From JAABQT01 sp041488375 (GTDB lineage Bacteria; Pseudomonadota; Gammaproteobacteria; Burkholderiales; SG8-39), in contig JBGPPD010000056.1 in the NCBI GenBank assembly GCA_041488375.1, positions 1 to 14,662 on the forward strand: a stretch of DNA of 14,662 nucleotides, read 5' to 3'. The notes under the pieces were generated by a model. That model was not told where the DNA came from, made no database searches, and saw only the letters and a program-made list of their open reading frames with translations. Positions 6,137 to 13,612 of this stretch are shown piece by piece. How positions within the stretch are numbered: position 1 is the stretch's first letter; each line of letters starts with the position of its first letter. A program made the position numbers and the translations under genes.

Positions 6137-7540
6137 ATGGAAGACCTCTGCTTCACCCCCGCAAGGAAACTGGCGCGCCTTCTGCGCGCGCGCAAGCTCT
6201 CCGCCACCGAGCTGATGCGCGCCTTCATCGCGCAGGTCGAGCGCGTCAATCCGAAGGTCAACGCCATCGTCACCTTCGTGCCGGAGCAGGCGCTGAAGGA
6301 AGCCAAAGCGCTCGATCGCCGGAAAGGCCCCAGGCCCCTGCTCGCGGGACTTCCCATCGCCTACAAGGACCTCGTACCGACCCAAGGGATCCGCACCACC
6401 CTCGGCTCGCTCGTCTACAAGGACAACGTTCCCGCGGAGGATGCACTCCTCGTCGAGCGCCTCAAGGCGGCGGGCGCCATCACGCTGGGAAAGACGAACA
6501 CGCCCGAGTTCGGCGCCGGCAGCAACACCTTCAACAAGGTGTTCGGAGCGACGAGAAACCCCTACGACCTCTCGAAGACCGCCGGCGGCTCTTCGGGCGG
6601 CGCGGGCGCGGCGGTGGCCTGCGGCATGCTGCCCTTCGCCGACGGCTCGGACCTGGCCGCGAGCCTGCGCAATCCCGGCAACTACTGCAACGTGGTGGGC
6701 TTCCGCCCAACGTCCGGGCGAGTACCCACTTACCCCGCGGCCAACGCCTGGGACAGCCAGCCGGTGGCCGGACCGATCGCACGCACGGTGGAGGACGCGG
6801 CCTTCCTGCTCTCGGCGATGGCGGGGCCTGACCGTCGCGCGCCGCTGTCGATCAGCGAGCCGGGCAGCGTCTTCAATCGTTCCCTGAAGAGATCATTCAG
6901 GAAGGTTCGCGTCGCCTGGACGCGCGACTTCGGCGGCCTGCCGGTGGAGCCGGCCGTCACCGAAGTCCTGGAGCAGCAGCGCAAGGTGTTCGAGTCGCTC
7001 GGCTGCGTGGTGGAGGAGGCCTGCCCCGATTTCACTGGCGCGACGGAGGCCTTCGAGACGCTGCGCGCCGTCTCCTTCGCTCTGCGCTTCGCGCCGCTGC
7101 TGAAAACGCACCGCGCGTTGCTCAAGGACACGGTGATCTGGAACATAGAGCAGGGACTGGCGCTCGACGGCGCGAAGATCGGGCGCGCCGAGGTCCTGCG
7201 CACCCAGCTCTACCACCGCATGCGCAGGTTCCTGGAGAAGTACGAGTTCCTGCTGGCGCCGGTGAACCAGCTGCCGCCCTTCCCGGTGGAGACGGAGTAC
7301 CCGACAGAGATCGCGGGCGTGAAGCTGGCGAACTACCTCGACTGGATGAAGAGCTGCTACTACGTGACCATCACCAGCCACCCGGCGATCTCGGTGCCGG
7401 CGGGCTTCACACCCGAGAGACTGCCGGTCGGCCTGCAGATCGTCGGCCGCTACCGCGACGATTTCGGCGTGCTGCAGATGGCGCACGCCTTCGAGCAGGC
7501 GACTGAAGCATGGAAGCGTCGTCCACCGCTGGCAGCCTAG
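6137..7540 (+). CDS. Amidase-signature family hydrolase
   Basis: A 467-aa serine hydrolase of the amidase-signature family, which cleaves carboxamides using a Ser-cisSer-Lys triad. Lys77 lies in GLPIAYKDLV, the cis-Ser152 in TAGGSSGGAG and the nucleophile Ser176 in GSDLAASLRNPG. The consecutive Gly/Ser-rich signature spans about residues 149-182. The usual GGS before the nucleophile reads AAS here, which the family pattern allows at one position. GFRPTSGRVPTYP follows, then SVPAGFTPERLPVGLQIVGR near the C-terminus. There is no signal peptide, so it is probably cytoplasmic. ATG 6137 starts the expected MEDLCFTPARKLARLLRAR helix; in-frame ATGs at 5903 and 6038 would add a Pro/Arg-rich tail not seen in the family. 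The best Shine-Dalgarno (GGAG, 6117-6120) is 16 bases away, so initiation may be weak. The substrate is unknown; there is no GatC or GatB nearby, so GatA is unlikely. Confidence 0.92.
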   Translation: MEDLCFTPARKLARLLRARKLSATELMRAFIAQVERVNPKVNAIVTFVPEQALKEAKALDRRKGPRPLLAGLPIAYKDLVPTQGIRTTLGSLVYKDNVPAEDALLVERLKAAGAITLGKTNTPEFGAGSNTFNKVFGATRNPYDLSKTAGGSSGGAGAAVACGMLPFADGSDLAASLRNPGNYCNVVGFRPTSGRVPTYPAANAWDSQPVAGPIARTVEDAAFLLSAMAGPDRRAPLSISEPGSVFNRSLKRSFRKVRVAWTRDFGGLPVEPAVTEVLEQQRKVFESLGCVVEEACPDFTGATEAFETLRAVSFALRFAPLLKTHRALLKDTVIWNIEQGLALDGAKIGRAEVLRTQLYHRMRRFLEKYEFLLAPVNQLPPFPVETEYPTEIAGVKLANYLDWMKSCYYVTITSHPAISVPAGFTPERLPVGLQIVGRYRDDFGVLQMAHAFEQATEAWKRRPPLAA

Positions 7541-7586
7541 CTTTTTCTCCGAAACGCGGCGGTGATGCGCGCTCCTGGCCACATGT

Positions 7587-7658
7587 ATCTGCCAATAGAT
7601 ATATGCCGGCATATGGCGCCATCTATTGGTAGATGGTTCAATCTACCTATGGATAGAT
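7587..7658. repeat. Cluster of AT-rich dyad repeats upstream of the cassette
   Basis: Three related dyads of the form ATCT...AGAT occur in 72 bases: 7587-7600 (ATCTGCCAATAGAT), 7621-7634 (ATCTATTGGTAGAT) and 7641-7658 (ATCTACCTATGGATAGAT). The first two are inverted copies of each other with one mismatch, and enclose the perfect palindrome ATATGCCGGCATAT (7601-7614) and then GGCGCC. The second and third can also pair (GGTAGAT with ATCTACC across six bases). The composition is clearly lower in GC than the flanking amidase gene. The role is unknown: operators, a structured RNA leader, or recombination-site debris are possible. Confidence 0.6.
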
Positions 7659-7689
7659 TCGCACCGCATCCGTTGCGGCCTAAACACTA

Positions 7690-7703
7690 GTTAGGCAGCT
7701 TAT
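7690..7703 (+). repeat. Left arm of 14-base inverted repeat, attC-like core GTTAGGC
   Basis: GTTAGGCAGCTTAT ends one base before the ATG at 7704. Its exact reverse complement is at 8255-8268. The first seven bases fit the integron core site GTTRRRY, at which recombination occurs after the G. Confidence 0.8.
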
Positions 7704-8258
7704 ATGGCGCGCACACTTCGCATCGCGGCAGCAGTGGTTGTTGCAATTGCAGTTGGGTTAGCGGCCTATTGGTTTTTGGGCTACCGACCTAGTGAGTTTC
7801 GGGGCGCTGGTCCGATGAGAGATACAGGATTCTTCTCGTATTACCGTTATCACGCGCCTTTGGGCGAGTTCCCGTTCCGCGCCGAAGGTACGTACCAATT
7901 TCAGTTTACCGGGCTGCCCAGCGAGAAGATGGTGCTGCAGTTCTACGTACCCGGATACTCCACGAAGAACCGTGCCGAAATCGAATCGCTGAAGACCGTC
8001 CTAGCCACCGAGATTACAGACAAATCGGGCAACGTTGTCTGTACTGCTAATGGAAGTCCAGCTACACCCATTCCAGCTAGATGGACTCTAATGTCGAGTC
8101 CGTTCGAGGCAGCTTACTGGCATGAGGCATGCGCGAATCGGCCGTTTATTCGGCACACTGAGTATTCATTGCGTGTAACGGTACAAAAGCTCGATCCAAG
8201 AACGCCGAATGTTCAACTTAGGGCAATCCTGGAAGGTGGCGGGAATGAGCTTCCATAA
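7704..8258 (+). CDS. Unknown membrane-anchored protein, single gene of the candidate cassette
   Basis: A 184-aa protein I do not recognise. It opens with MARTLR and a hydrophobic segment at about residues 7-26 (IAAAVVVAIAVGLAAYWFLG), a single membrane anchor or uncleaved signal, so most of the protein is probably periplasmic. The remainder alternates short hydrophobic and polar stretches (TYQFQFTGLP, MVLQFYVPGY, YSLRVTVQKL, VQLRAILEGG), which suggests a beta-rich fold; this is inference. Two cysteines, Cys113 and Cys143, could form a disulfide. ATG 7704 lies eight bases after the attC-like core, a normal distance for cassette genes, with no clear Shine-Dalgarno. Codon use is unlike the neighbours: many A- or T-ending codons (TTA, GTA, AGA, CTA) that are rare in the flanking GC-rich genes, a sign of transfer. 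Confidence 0.75.
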   Translation: MARTLRIAAAVVVAIAVGLAAYWFLGYRPSEFRGAGPMRDTGFFSYYRYHAPLGEFPFRAEGTYQFQFTGLPSEKMVLQFYVPGYSTKNRAEIESLKTVLATEITDKSGNVVCTANGSPATPIPARWTLMSSPFEAAYWHEACANRPFIRHTEYSLRVTVQKLDPRTPNVQLRAILEGGGNELP

Positions 8259-8268
8259 GCTGCCTAAC
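8255..8268 (-). repeat. Right arm of 14-base inverted repeat, attC-like core GCCTAAC
   Basis: ATAAGCTGCCTAAC includes the TAA stop of the cassette ORF and is the exact reverse complement of 7690-7703. The outer seven bases fit RYYYAAC, the left core of attC sites. The following AACACGTTCGATC resembles the spacer and second binding box of an attC left half, but no matching right half ending in GTTRRRY follows on the plus strand before the methyltransferase gene. Confidence 0.75.
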
Positions 8269-8347
8269 AACACGTTCGATCGGACCGCGGAACCTCATTC
8301 GATAAAGTGGACACCTCGACCTAACGCATGAGGAAGTGCGTGATCCA

Positions 8348-8971
8348 ATGTCCTGGCTGATGGCCGCGGTCTACGACCGCTTCACGCGCGGGAGCAACGA
8401 AGCCTGCCTGGATCTGTGGCGCGCAGAACTGCTGCGCGATCTCGCGGGTGAGGTGCTTGAAGCGGGAGCCGGAACCGGCGCCACCCTGCCCCACTACCCA
8501 AAATCAGTAACGCGGCTGGTGCTCTGCGAGCCGGATCCTCACATGCGGTGCAGGCTGCAGGCAAAGCGCGACGCCGCGGGAGCGAAGCACGTCGAGATTT
8601 CAGACGCCTCGCTCGAGGCCCTGCCTGCAAACGCCGCCTCGATCGACGCGGTGGTGTGTTCGCTGGTGCTTTGCTCGGTCCCCGACCAGGCAGCCGCGCT
8701 CAAGGAAATTCAGCGCGTGCTCAAGCCCGGAGGAAAATTCGTGTTCCTGGAGCACGTCGCCGCGGACGGCAAACCGAACCGCCTGAAATGGCAACGACGC
8801 ATCGAGCCGATCTGGAAGCACCTGATGGGCAACTGCCACCTGACGCGGCGCACCGAAGCCGCGATCACTGCCGCGGGTTTCGACATCGAGCGCATCGAGC
8901 GCGACAGCATCCGCAAGGCGCCGCCCATCGTGCGGCCCAGCATCCGCGGGGTCGCACGCAAAGGCGGCTGA
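8348..8971 (+). CDS. METTL7-like class I SAM-dependent methyltransferase
   Basis: A 207-aa Rossmann-fold methyltransferase. Motif I is VLEAGAGTG (residues 36-44), with the acidic LCEPDPHM after strand 2 and SIDAVVCSLVLCSVPD as the strand-4 motif, followed by LKEIQRVLKPGGKFVFLEHVA. The LVLCSV, LKPGGKF.FLEHVAA and late CHLTRRTEAAI and IVRPSIRG segments strongly recall the animal METTL7 (thiol methyltransferase) family and its bacterial relatives. The natural bacterial substrate is unknown; a thiol or lipid-like acceptor is only a suggestion. I use ATG 8348 (MSWLMAAVYDRF); a GTG at 8336 would add VRDP. AGGAAG at 8331-8336 is 11 bases from the ATG and overlaps the GTG, favouring the ATG. It lies just right of the candidate cassette; its composition is back to the high-GC norm. 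It converges with the peroxidase-related gene. Confidence 0.88.
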   Translation: MSWLMAAVYDRFTRGSNEACLDLWRAELLRDLAGEVLEAGAGTGATLPHYPKSVTRLVLCEPDPHMRCRLQAKRDAAGAKHVEISDASLEALPANAASIDAVVCSLVLCSVPDQAAALKEIQRVLKPGGKFVFLEHVAADGKPNRLKWQRRIEPIWKHLMGNCHLTRRTEAAITAAGFDIERIERDSIRKAPPIVRPSIRGVARKGG

Positions 8972-8989
8972 TCCAGGCGGCGTGAACGC

Positions 8990-9574
8990 CTATTTCTCCT
9001 TCGCCACCCGCCCCATCAGGTAGAACTCGTCGTTCGGCCGCATGCCGGTGACGTTCGCCATGCGGTTGGAGAGGGCGAAGAACGCGGCGATGGCGGCGAT
9101 GTCCCAGACGTCCTCGTCGCCGAAGCCGTGCCGGCGCAGCGTCTCGAAGTCCTCCTCACCCACCGCGTGCGATTCGAGCGCCACCCGCATGGCGAAGTCG
9201 AGCATCGCTTTCTGGCGCGGCGTGATGTCGGCCTTGCGGTGGTTGATCGCCACCTGGTCGGCGACGCGCGGGTCCTTGGCGCGGATGCGCAGGATCGCGC
9301 CGTGCGCCACCACGCAGTACTGGCAATGGTTTGCGCCGGAAGTCGCCACCACGATCATCTCGCGCTCGGCCTTCGTGAGCCCGCCCGGCTTGTCCATCAG
9401 CGCGTCGTGGTAGGCGAAAAACGCGCGGAACTCCTCCGGGCGGTGCGCGAGGGCGAGGAACACGTTCGGCACGAAGCCGGATTTCTCCTGCACCGCGAGG
9501 ATGCGCGCGCGCACATCCTGCGGCAGGTCCTCGAGCGCGGGGACGGGGAAGCGGCTGATCGGAGGGTTGGCCAC
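8990..9574 (-). CDS. AhpD-like peroxidase-related protein (carboxymuconolactone decarboxylase fold)
   Basis: A 194-aa all-helical protein of the AhpD/CMD family, closest in pattern to the uncharacterised peroxidase-related group (opening with SRFPVPALEDLP and KSGFVPNVFLALAHRPEEF). The redox centre is CQYCVVAH: Cys84, Cys87 and His91, matching the C-x2-C-x3-H of AhpD, so a thiol-based alkylhydroperoxidase or disulfide-reductase activity is plausible but unproven for this group. The C-terminal half has ADITPRQKAMLDFAMRVA and FFALSNRMAN, a second family block. The start must be GTG 9574, since a stop (TAG) lies in frame at 9584-9586. No Shine-Dalgarno precedes it. The gene begins 16 bases after the tRNA-Arg on the same strand, which suggests a common transcript. 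Confidence 0.88.
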   Translation of the reverse strand: MANPPISRFPVPALEDLPQDVRARILAVQEKSGFVPNVFLALAHRPEEFRAFFAYHDALMDKPGGLTKAEREMIVVATSGANHCQYCVVAHGAILRIRAKDPRVADQVAINHRKADITPRQKAMLDFAMRVALESHAVGEEDFETLRRHGFGDEDVWDIAAIAAFFALSNRMANVTGMRPNDEFYLMGRVAKEK

Positions 9575-9590
9575 GGGGCGGGACTAGGAC

Positions 9591-9667
9591 TGGCGCGCCC
9601 GGCGGGATTCGAACCCACGACCCTTGGCTTCGGAGGCCAATACTCTGATCCGCTGAGCTACGGGCGC
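9591..9667 (-). tRNA. tRNA-Arg, anticodon CCG
   Basis: Read on the minus strand, a complete 77-base cloverleaf. The acceptor stem is GCGCCCG with CGGGCGC, then discriminator G and an encoded CCA. The D arm starts GCTCAGCGG. The anticodon stem TTGGC/GCCAA holds loop CTCCGAA, giving anticodon CCG (reads CGG, Arg). The T arm contains GGGTTCGAATCCC. All stems pair, with one G-T pair in the T stem. CGG is a frequent arginine codon in such a GC-rich genome. Confidence 0.96.
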
Positions 9668-9679
9668 TTTCAAGTTAAA

Positions 9680-9685
9680 ATCATA
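9680..9685 (-). promoter_or_regulatory. Possible -10 element of the tRNA-Arg gene
   Basis: TATGAT on the minus strand matches five of six bases of TATAAT and lies 12 bases before the first tRNA base, a sensible place for a tRNA promoter with a short leader. No good -35 is seen at 17 bases. The AT-rich patch 9668-9692 between the tRNA and the divergent cytochrome gene also contains TAAAAT (9676-9681) on the plus strand, which could serve the cytochrome gene. Confidence 0.35.
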
Positions 9686-9713
9686 CCGTTATCCCCAGCC
9701 CCCGACCACGCCC

Positions 9714-10244
9714 ATGAGCGAGCACGACGAACATTCCACCTTCATCAAGACGCCGCAGCAGTTGATCGTGGTGGTGGTACTGTCCTTCCTGGTGCCGATC
9801 ATCGGCATCGTGTTGCTGGTGAACCTGGTGCTGAGCAGGCCGCATGCGGACCCGTCGGCGCTTGCGCCCGAAGCGATAGCCCAGCGCCTGCAGCCGGTGG
9901 GCCGGGTCGAATTCGGCGCCGCCGGCGCCGCCGGCGCCGCTGCCGCCGGGCCGCGCAGCGGCGAGGAGCTCGTGAAATCCGCCTGCGCCGCCTGCCACCA
10001 GACCGGCGTGGCGAACGCCCCCAAGATCGGCGACAAGGCCGCCTGGGCGCCGCGCCTCGGCACGGGTCTGAACACCCTGCTCGCCGTCGCGATCAAGGGC
10101 AAGGGCGCGATGCCGGCGCGCGGCGGCGTGGCCGATGCTTCCGACTTCGAGCTCGCGCGCGCCATCGTGTTCATGGCGAACCAGTCCGGCGCCAGCTTCA
10201 AGGAGCCGGCGGCGCCGAAGGCGCCGGCCGTCAAGGGCAAGTAA
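9714..10244 (+). CDS. Membrane-anchored cytochrome c5-type protein
   Basis: A 176-aa c-type cytochrome. An uncleaved hydrophobic segment at about residues 16-40 (PQQLIVVVVLSFLVPIIGIV and on) anchors it in the inner membrane, with the haem domain in the periplasm. The haem is attached at CAACH (Cys91, Cys94, His95) and the distal ligand is Met133 in GKGAMPARGG, a layout typical of the cytochrome c5 (CycB) family. Between the anchor and the haem domain is a Gly/Ala linker, residues 68-79, encoded by a 9-base tandem repeat. The tail is Pro/Ala/Lys-rich. It probably carries electrons between the bc1 complex and a terminal oxidase or other acceptor; its partner cannot be told here. ATG 9714 is the first start after the tRNA promoter region, and gshB begins 34 bases downstream. 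Confidence 0.92.
   Translation: MSEHDEHSTFIKTPQQLIVVVVLSFLVPIIGIVLLVNLVLSRPHADPSALAPEAIAQRLQPVGRVEFGAAGAAGAAAAGPRSGEELVKSACAACHQTGVANAPKIGDKAAWAPRLGTGLNTLLAVAIKGKGAMPARGGVADASDFELARAIVFMANQSGASFKEPAAPKAPAVKGK
9915..9941 (+). repeat. 9-base tandem repeat in the cytochrome c5 linker
   Basis: GGCGCCGCC occurs three times in a row, the last copy ending in T instead of C. Each unit encodes Gly-Ala-Ala (residues 68-76). In-frame gain or loss of units by slippage would change only linker length. Confidence 0.85.
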
Positions 10245-10278
10245 CCCTACCCGGCGCCGCCGCGCGGCGCCCCACGGC

Positions 10279-11223
10279 GTGAACCTGCTCTTCATCATCG
10301 ATCCGCCGGATTCGCTCAAGGCGTACAAGGACACGACCGTCAGCATGATGCGCGCCGCGCAGAACCGCGGCCACGCGGTGCACGTGTGCGAACAGGACGC
10401 GCTCGCCTGGCGCAGCGGCGCGGTGAGCGCGCAGGCCACGCACCTGCGCCTCACCGACAATGACGAGGACTGGTATCGCGCCGACGGCCGCGCGCAGCGC
10501 GCGCTGCTGGAGTACGGCGCGGTGCTGATGCGCAAGGATCCGCCCTTCGACATGGAATACGTGGCCAGCACGTGGCTGTTGTCGGAGGCCGAGCGCCAGG
10601 GCGCGCGCGTGTTCAACGCGCCGCAGGCCCTGCGCGACCACAATGAGAAGTTCGCCATCGCCGAGTTCGCCCACCTGTGCTCTCCCTCGATGGTGTCGCG
10701 CGACATGGCGCAACTGCAGGCCTTCATCGACGAGCAGCGCGACACGGTCTTGAAACCCCTCGCCGGCATGGGTGGGGCGGGCATCTTCCGCGTGCGCCAC
10801 GACGACCCCAACCGCAATGTCATCGTCGAGACCGTGTCGGCGCTTGGCGCGCAGAGCGTGATGGCGCAGCGCTACATCCCGGAAATCGCTCGCGGCGACA
10901 AGCGCGTCGTGGTCATCGACGGCAAGCCGGTCCCCCACGTGCTGGCGCGCATTCCGAAGGCCGGCGAAACCCGCGGCAACCTCGCCGCGGGCGCCAGGGG
11001 CGTGGCGCAACCGCTGTCGGCGCGCGACCGCCAGATCGCCGAGGCGATCGGCCCGACGCTCGCCGCGCGCGGGATACTATTCGCGGGGCTGGACGTGATC
11101 GGCGACTACCTCACGGAAGTCAACGTCACCAGCCCGACGTGCTTCCGCGAGATCCAGGACCAGACCGGCTTCGACGTCGCCGGCATGTTCGTCGAGGCGC
11201 TCGAGGCGAAGGTCAAAGCATGA
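10279..11223 (+). CDS. gshB: Glutathione synthetase
   Basis: GshB is the ATP-grasp enzyme that adds glycine to gamma-glutamylcysteine, the last step of glutathione synthesis in the cytoplasm. The product is 314 aa, close to 316 in E. coli. Landmarks are the N-terminal NLLFIIDPPDSLKAYKDTTV, LMRKDPPFDMEYV, the ATP-grasp loop VLKPLAGMGGAGIFRV, QRYIPEIARGDKRVVVIDG, RGNLAAGA and the metal-binding GLDVIGDYLTEVNVTSPT. The start is GTG 10279, placed by homology (VNLLFIID); the frame stays open upstream into the cytochrome gene but that extension is not conserved. No clear Shine-Dalgarno is visible. Its TGA overlaps the ATG of the EIIA gene by four bases, so glutathione synthesis and the PTS genes are translationally linked. 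Confidence 0.97.
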   Translation: MNLLFIIDPPDSLKAYKDTTVSMMRAAQNRGHAVHVCEQDALAWRSGAVSAQATHLRLTDNDEDWYRADGRAQRALLEYGAVLMRKDPPFDMEYVASTWLLSEAERQGARVFNAPQALRDHNEKFAIAEFAHLCSPSMVSRDMAQLQAFIDEQRDTVLKPLAGMGGAGIFRVRHDDPNRNVIVETVSALGAQSVMAQRYIPEIARGDKRVVVIDGKPVPHVLARIPKAGETRGNLAAGARGVAQPLSARDRQIAEAIGPTLAARGILFAGLDVIGDYLTEVNVTSPTCFREIQDQTGFDVAGMFVEALEAKVKA

Positions 11224-11621
11224 TCGGCGTGCTGGTGATCTCGCACGGCGCCATCGGCGAGACGCTGCTCGCCAGCGCGGAGCAGATCCTGGGCGCCAGG
11301 CAGCCGCAGGCGGCTGCGCTCGGCGTATCGCGCAGCGACGACCCGGACCAGGTGCTGGCGCGCGCGCGCCAGCTCGCTGCGCAGCTCGACGCCGGCGACG
11401 GCGTGCTGGTGCTGACCGACATGTTCGGCGCCACCCCCTGCAACGTGGCCTCGCGCCTGCTCGCCGACGGCCGCGTCGAGGGCGTCTCCGGCGTGTCGCT
11501 GCCGATGCTGGTGCGCGTGCTCTCCGGCCGCAACGGCTCCCTGCCGGCCGCGGTGCAGCGCGCCCTGTCCGGCGGCGCCGAGGGCGTGGTGCACATGAAC
11601 TCGGACAGCTGCAGTGGCTAG
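11220..11621 (+). CDS. PTS EIIA component, mannose-family (regulatory EIIA-Man)
   Basis: A 133-aa protein of the EIIA-Man/DhaM-type fold. The phosphorylated histidine is His9 in VLVISHGAIGE. LVLTDMFGATPCNVASRL is the second family hallmark. There are no fused IIB, IIC or IID domains, and no sugar permease genes follow; instead ptsH and ptsI come next. In many proteobacteria such an EIIA is the end point of a soluble regulatory phosphorelay rather than of sugar uptake, and I infer the same here. The start ATG overlaps the gshB stop (ATGA), and the gene overlaps ptsH by eight bases, consistent with tight co-translation. The symbol manX is sometimes used but would imply a transporter that is not seen. 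Confidence 0.93.
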   Translation: MIGVLVISHGAIGETLLASAEQILGARQPQAAALGVSRSDDPDQVLARARQLAAQLDAGDGVLVLTDMFGATPCNVASRLLADGRVEGVSGVSLPMLVRVLSGRNGSLPAAVQRALSGGAEGVVHMNSDSCSG

Positions 11622-11879
11622 CGCGGAACTCACCATCGTCAACCGGCTCGGCCTGCACGCGCGCGCCTCGGCCAAGCTGACGCAGGTGGCGAGCGCCTTC
11701 AGGAGCGAGGTCTGGCTGTCGCGCAACGGCCGCCGCGTGAACGCCAAGAGCATCATGGGCGTGATGATGCTCGCCGCTGGCAAGGGCGCGTCGATCCTGG
11801 TGCAAGCCGAGGGCGAGGACGCCGAGGCGGCGATGCTCGCGATCCGGCAGCTGATCGCCGACCGGTTCGGCGAGGGGGA

Positions 11880-11883
<4 letters not shown>
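11614..11883 (+). CDS. ptsH: Phosphocarrier protein HPr
   Basis: HPr takes phosphate from enzyme I and passes it to EIIA proteins. The 89-aa product has the phosphorylated His15 in NRLGLHARA at exactly the canonical position. The regulatory serine is also at position 46 (AKSIMG), the site used by HPr kinase/phosphorylase where that enzyme exists; no hprK is visible in this window. The start is GTG 11614, inside the end of the EIIA gene; the alignment of His15 and Ser46 supports it. The stop overlaps the ptsI ATG by four bases (ATGA). Confidence 0.97.
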
Positions 11884-13604
<1,721 letters not shown>

Positions 13605-13612
13605 GCCACGCG

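Larger units (their letters stand above)
7690..8268 (+). mobile_element. Candidate lone integron-type gene cassette
   Basis: The segment starts with GTTAGGC (7690-7696) and ends with GCCTAAC (8262-8268), matching the attC core consensus GTTRRRY and its complement RYYYAAC. The match extends to a perfect 14-base inverted repeat: GTTAGGCAGCTTAT (7690-7703) directly before the ORF start, and ATAAGCTGCCTAAC (8255-8268) covering its stop codon. The sequence AACAACACGTTCGATCGGAC after the stop resembles the left half of an attC site. GCGGCCTAAACACTA just before 7690 resembles a right half. One ORF fills the unit, and two sampled 60-base rows within it are 48% and 52% GC, far below the flanks. No integrase is in the window, no complete attC could be built, and no target-site duplication was seen. 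Confidence 0.55.

Noticed and set aside
7570..7700. Complete attC or attI site upstream of the cassette
   Set aside because: Only the right-half core GTTAGGC and a plausible adjacent box are seen; no RYYYAAC left core was found upstream and no integrase gene is present.
8972..8992. Short hairpin (GGCG-TGAA-CGCC) between the convergent methyltransferase and peroxidase-related genes
   Set aside because: The stem is only four to five pairs and no T-run follows, so a terminator call is not supported.
9591..9667. tRNA-Arg as an integration site for a mobile element
   Set aside because: No integrase or second copy of the tRNA 3' end was noticed in the window.
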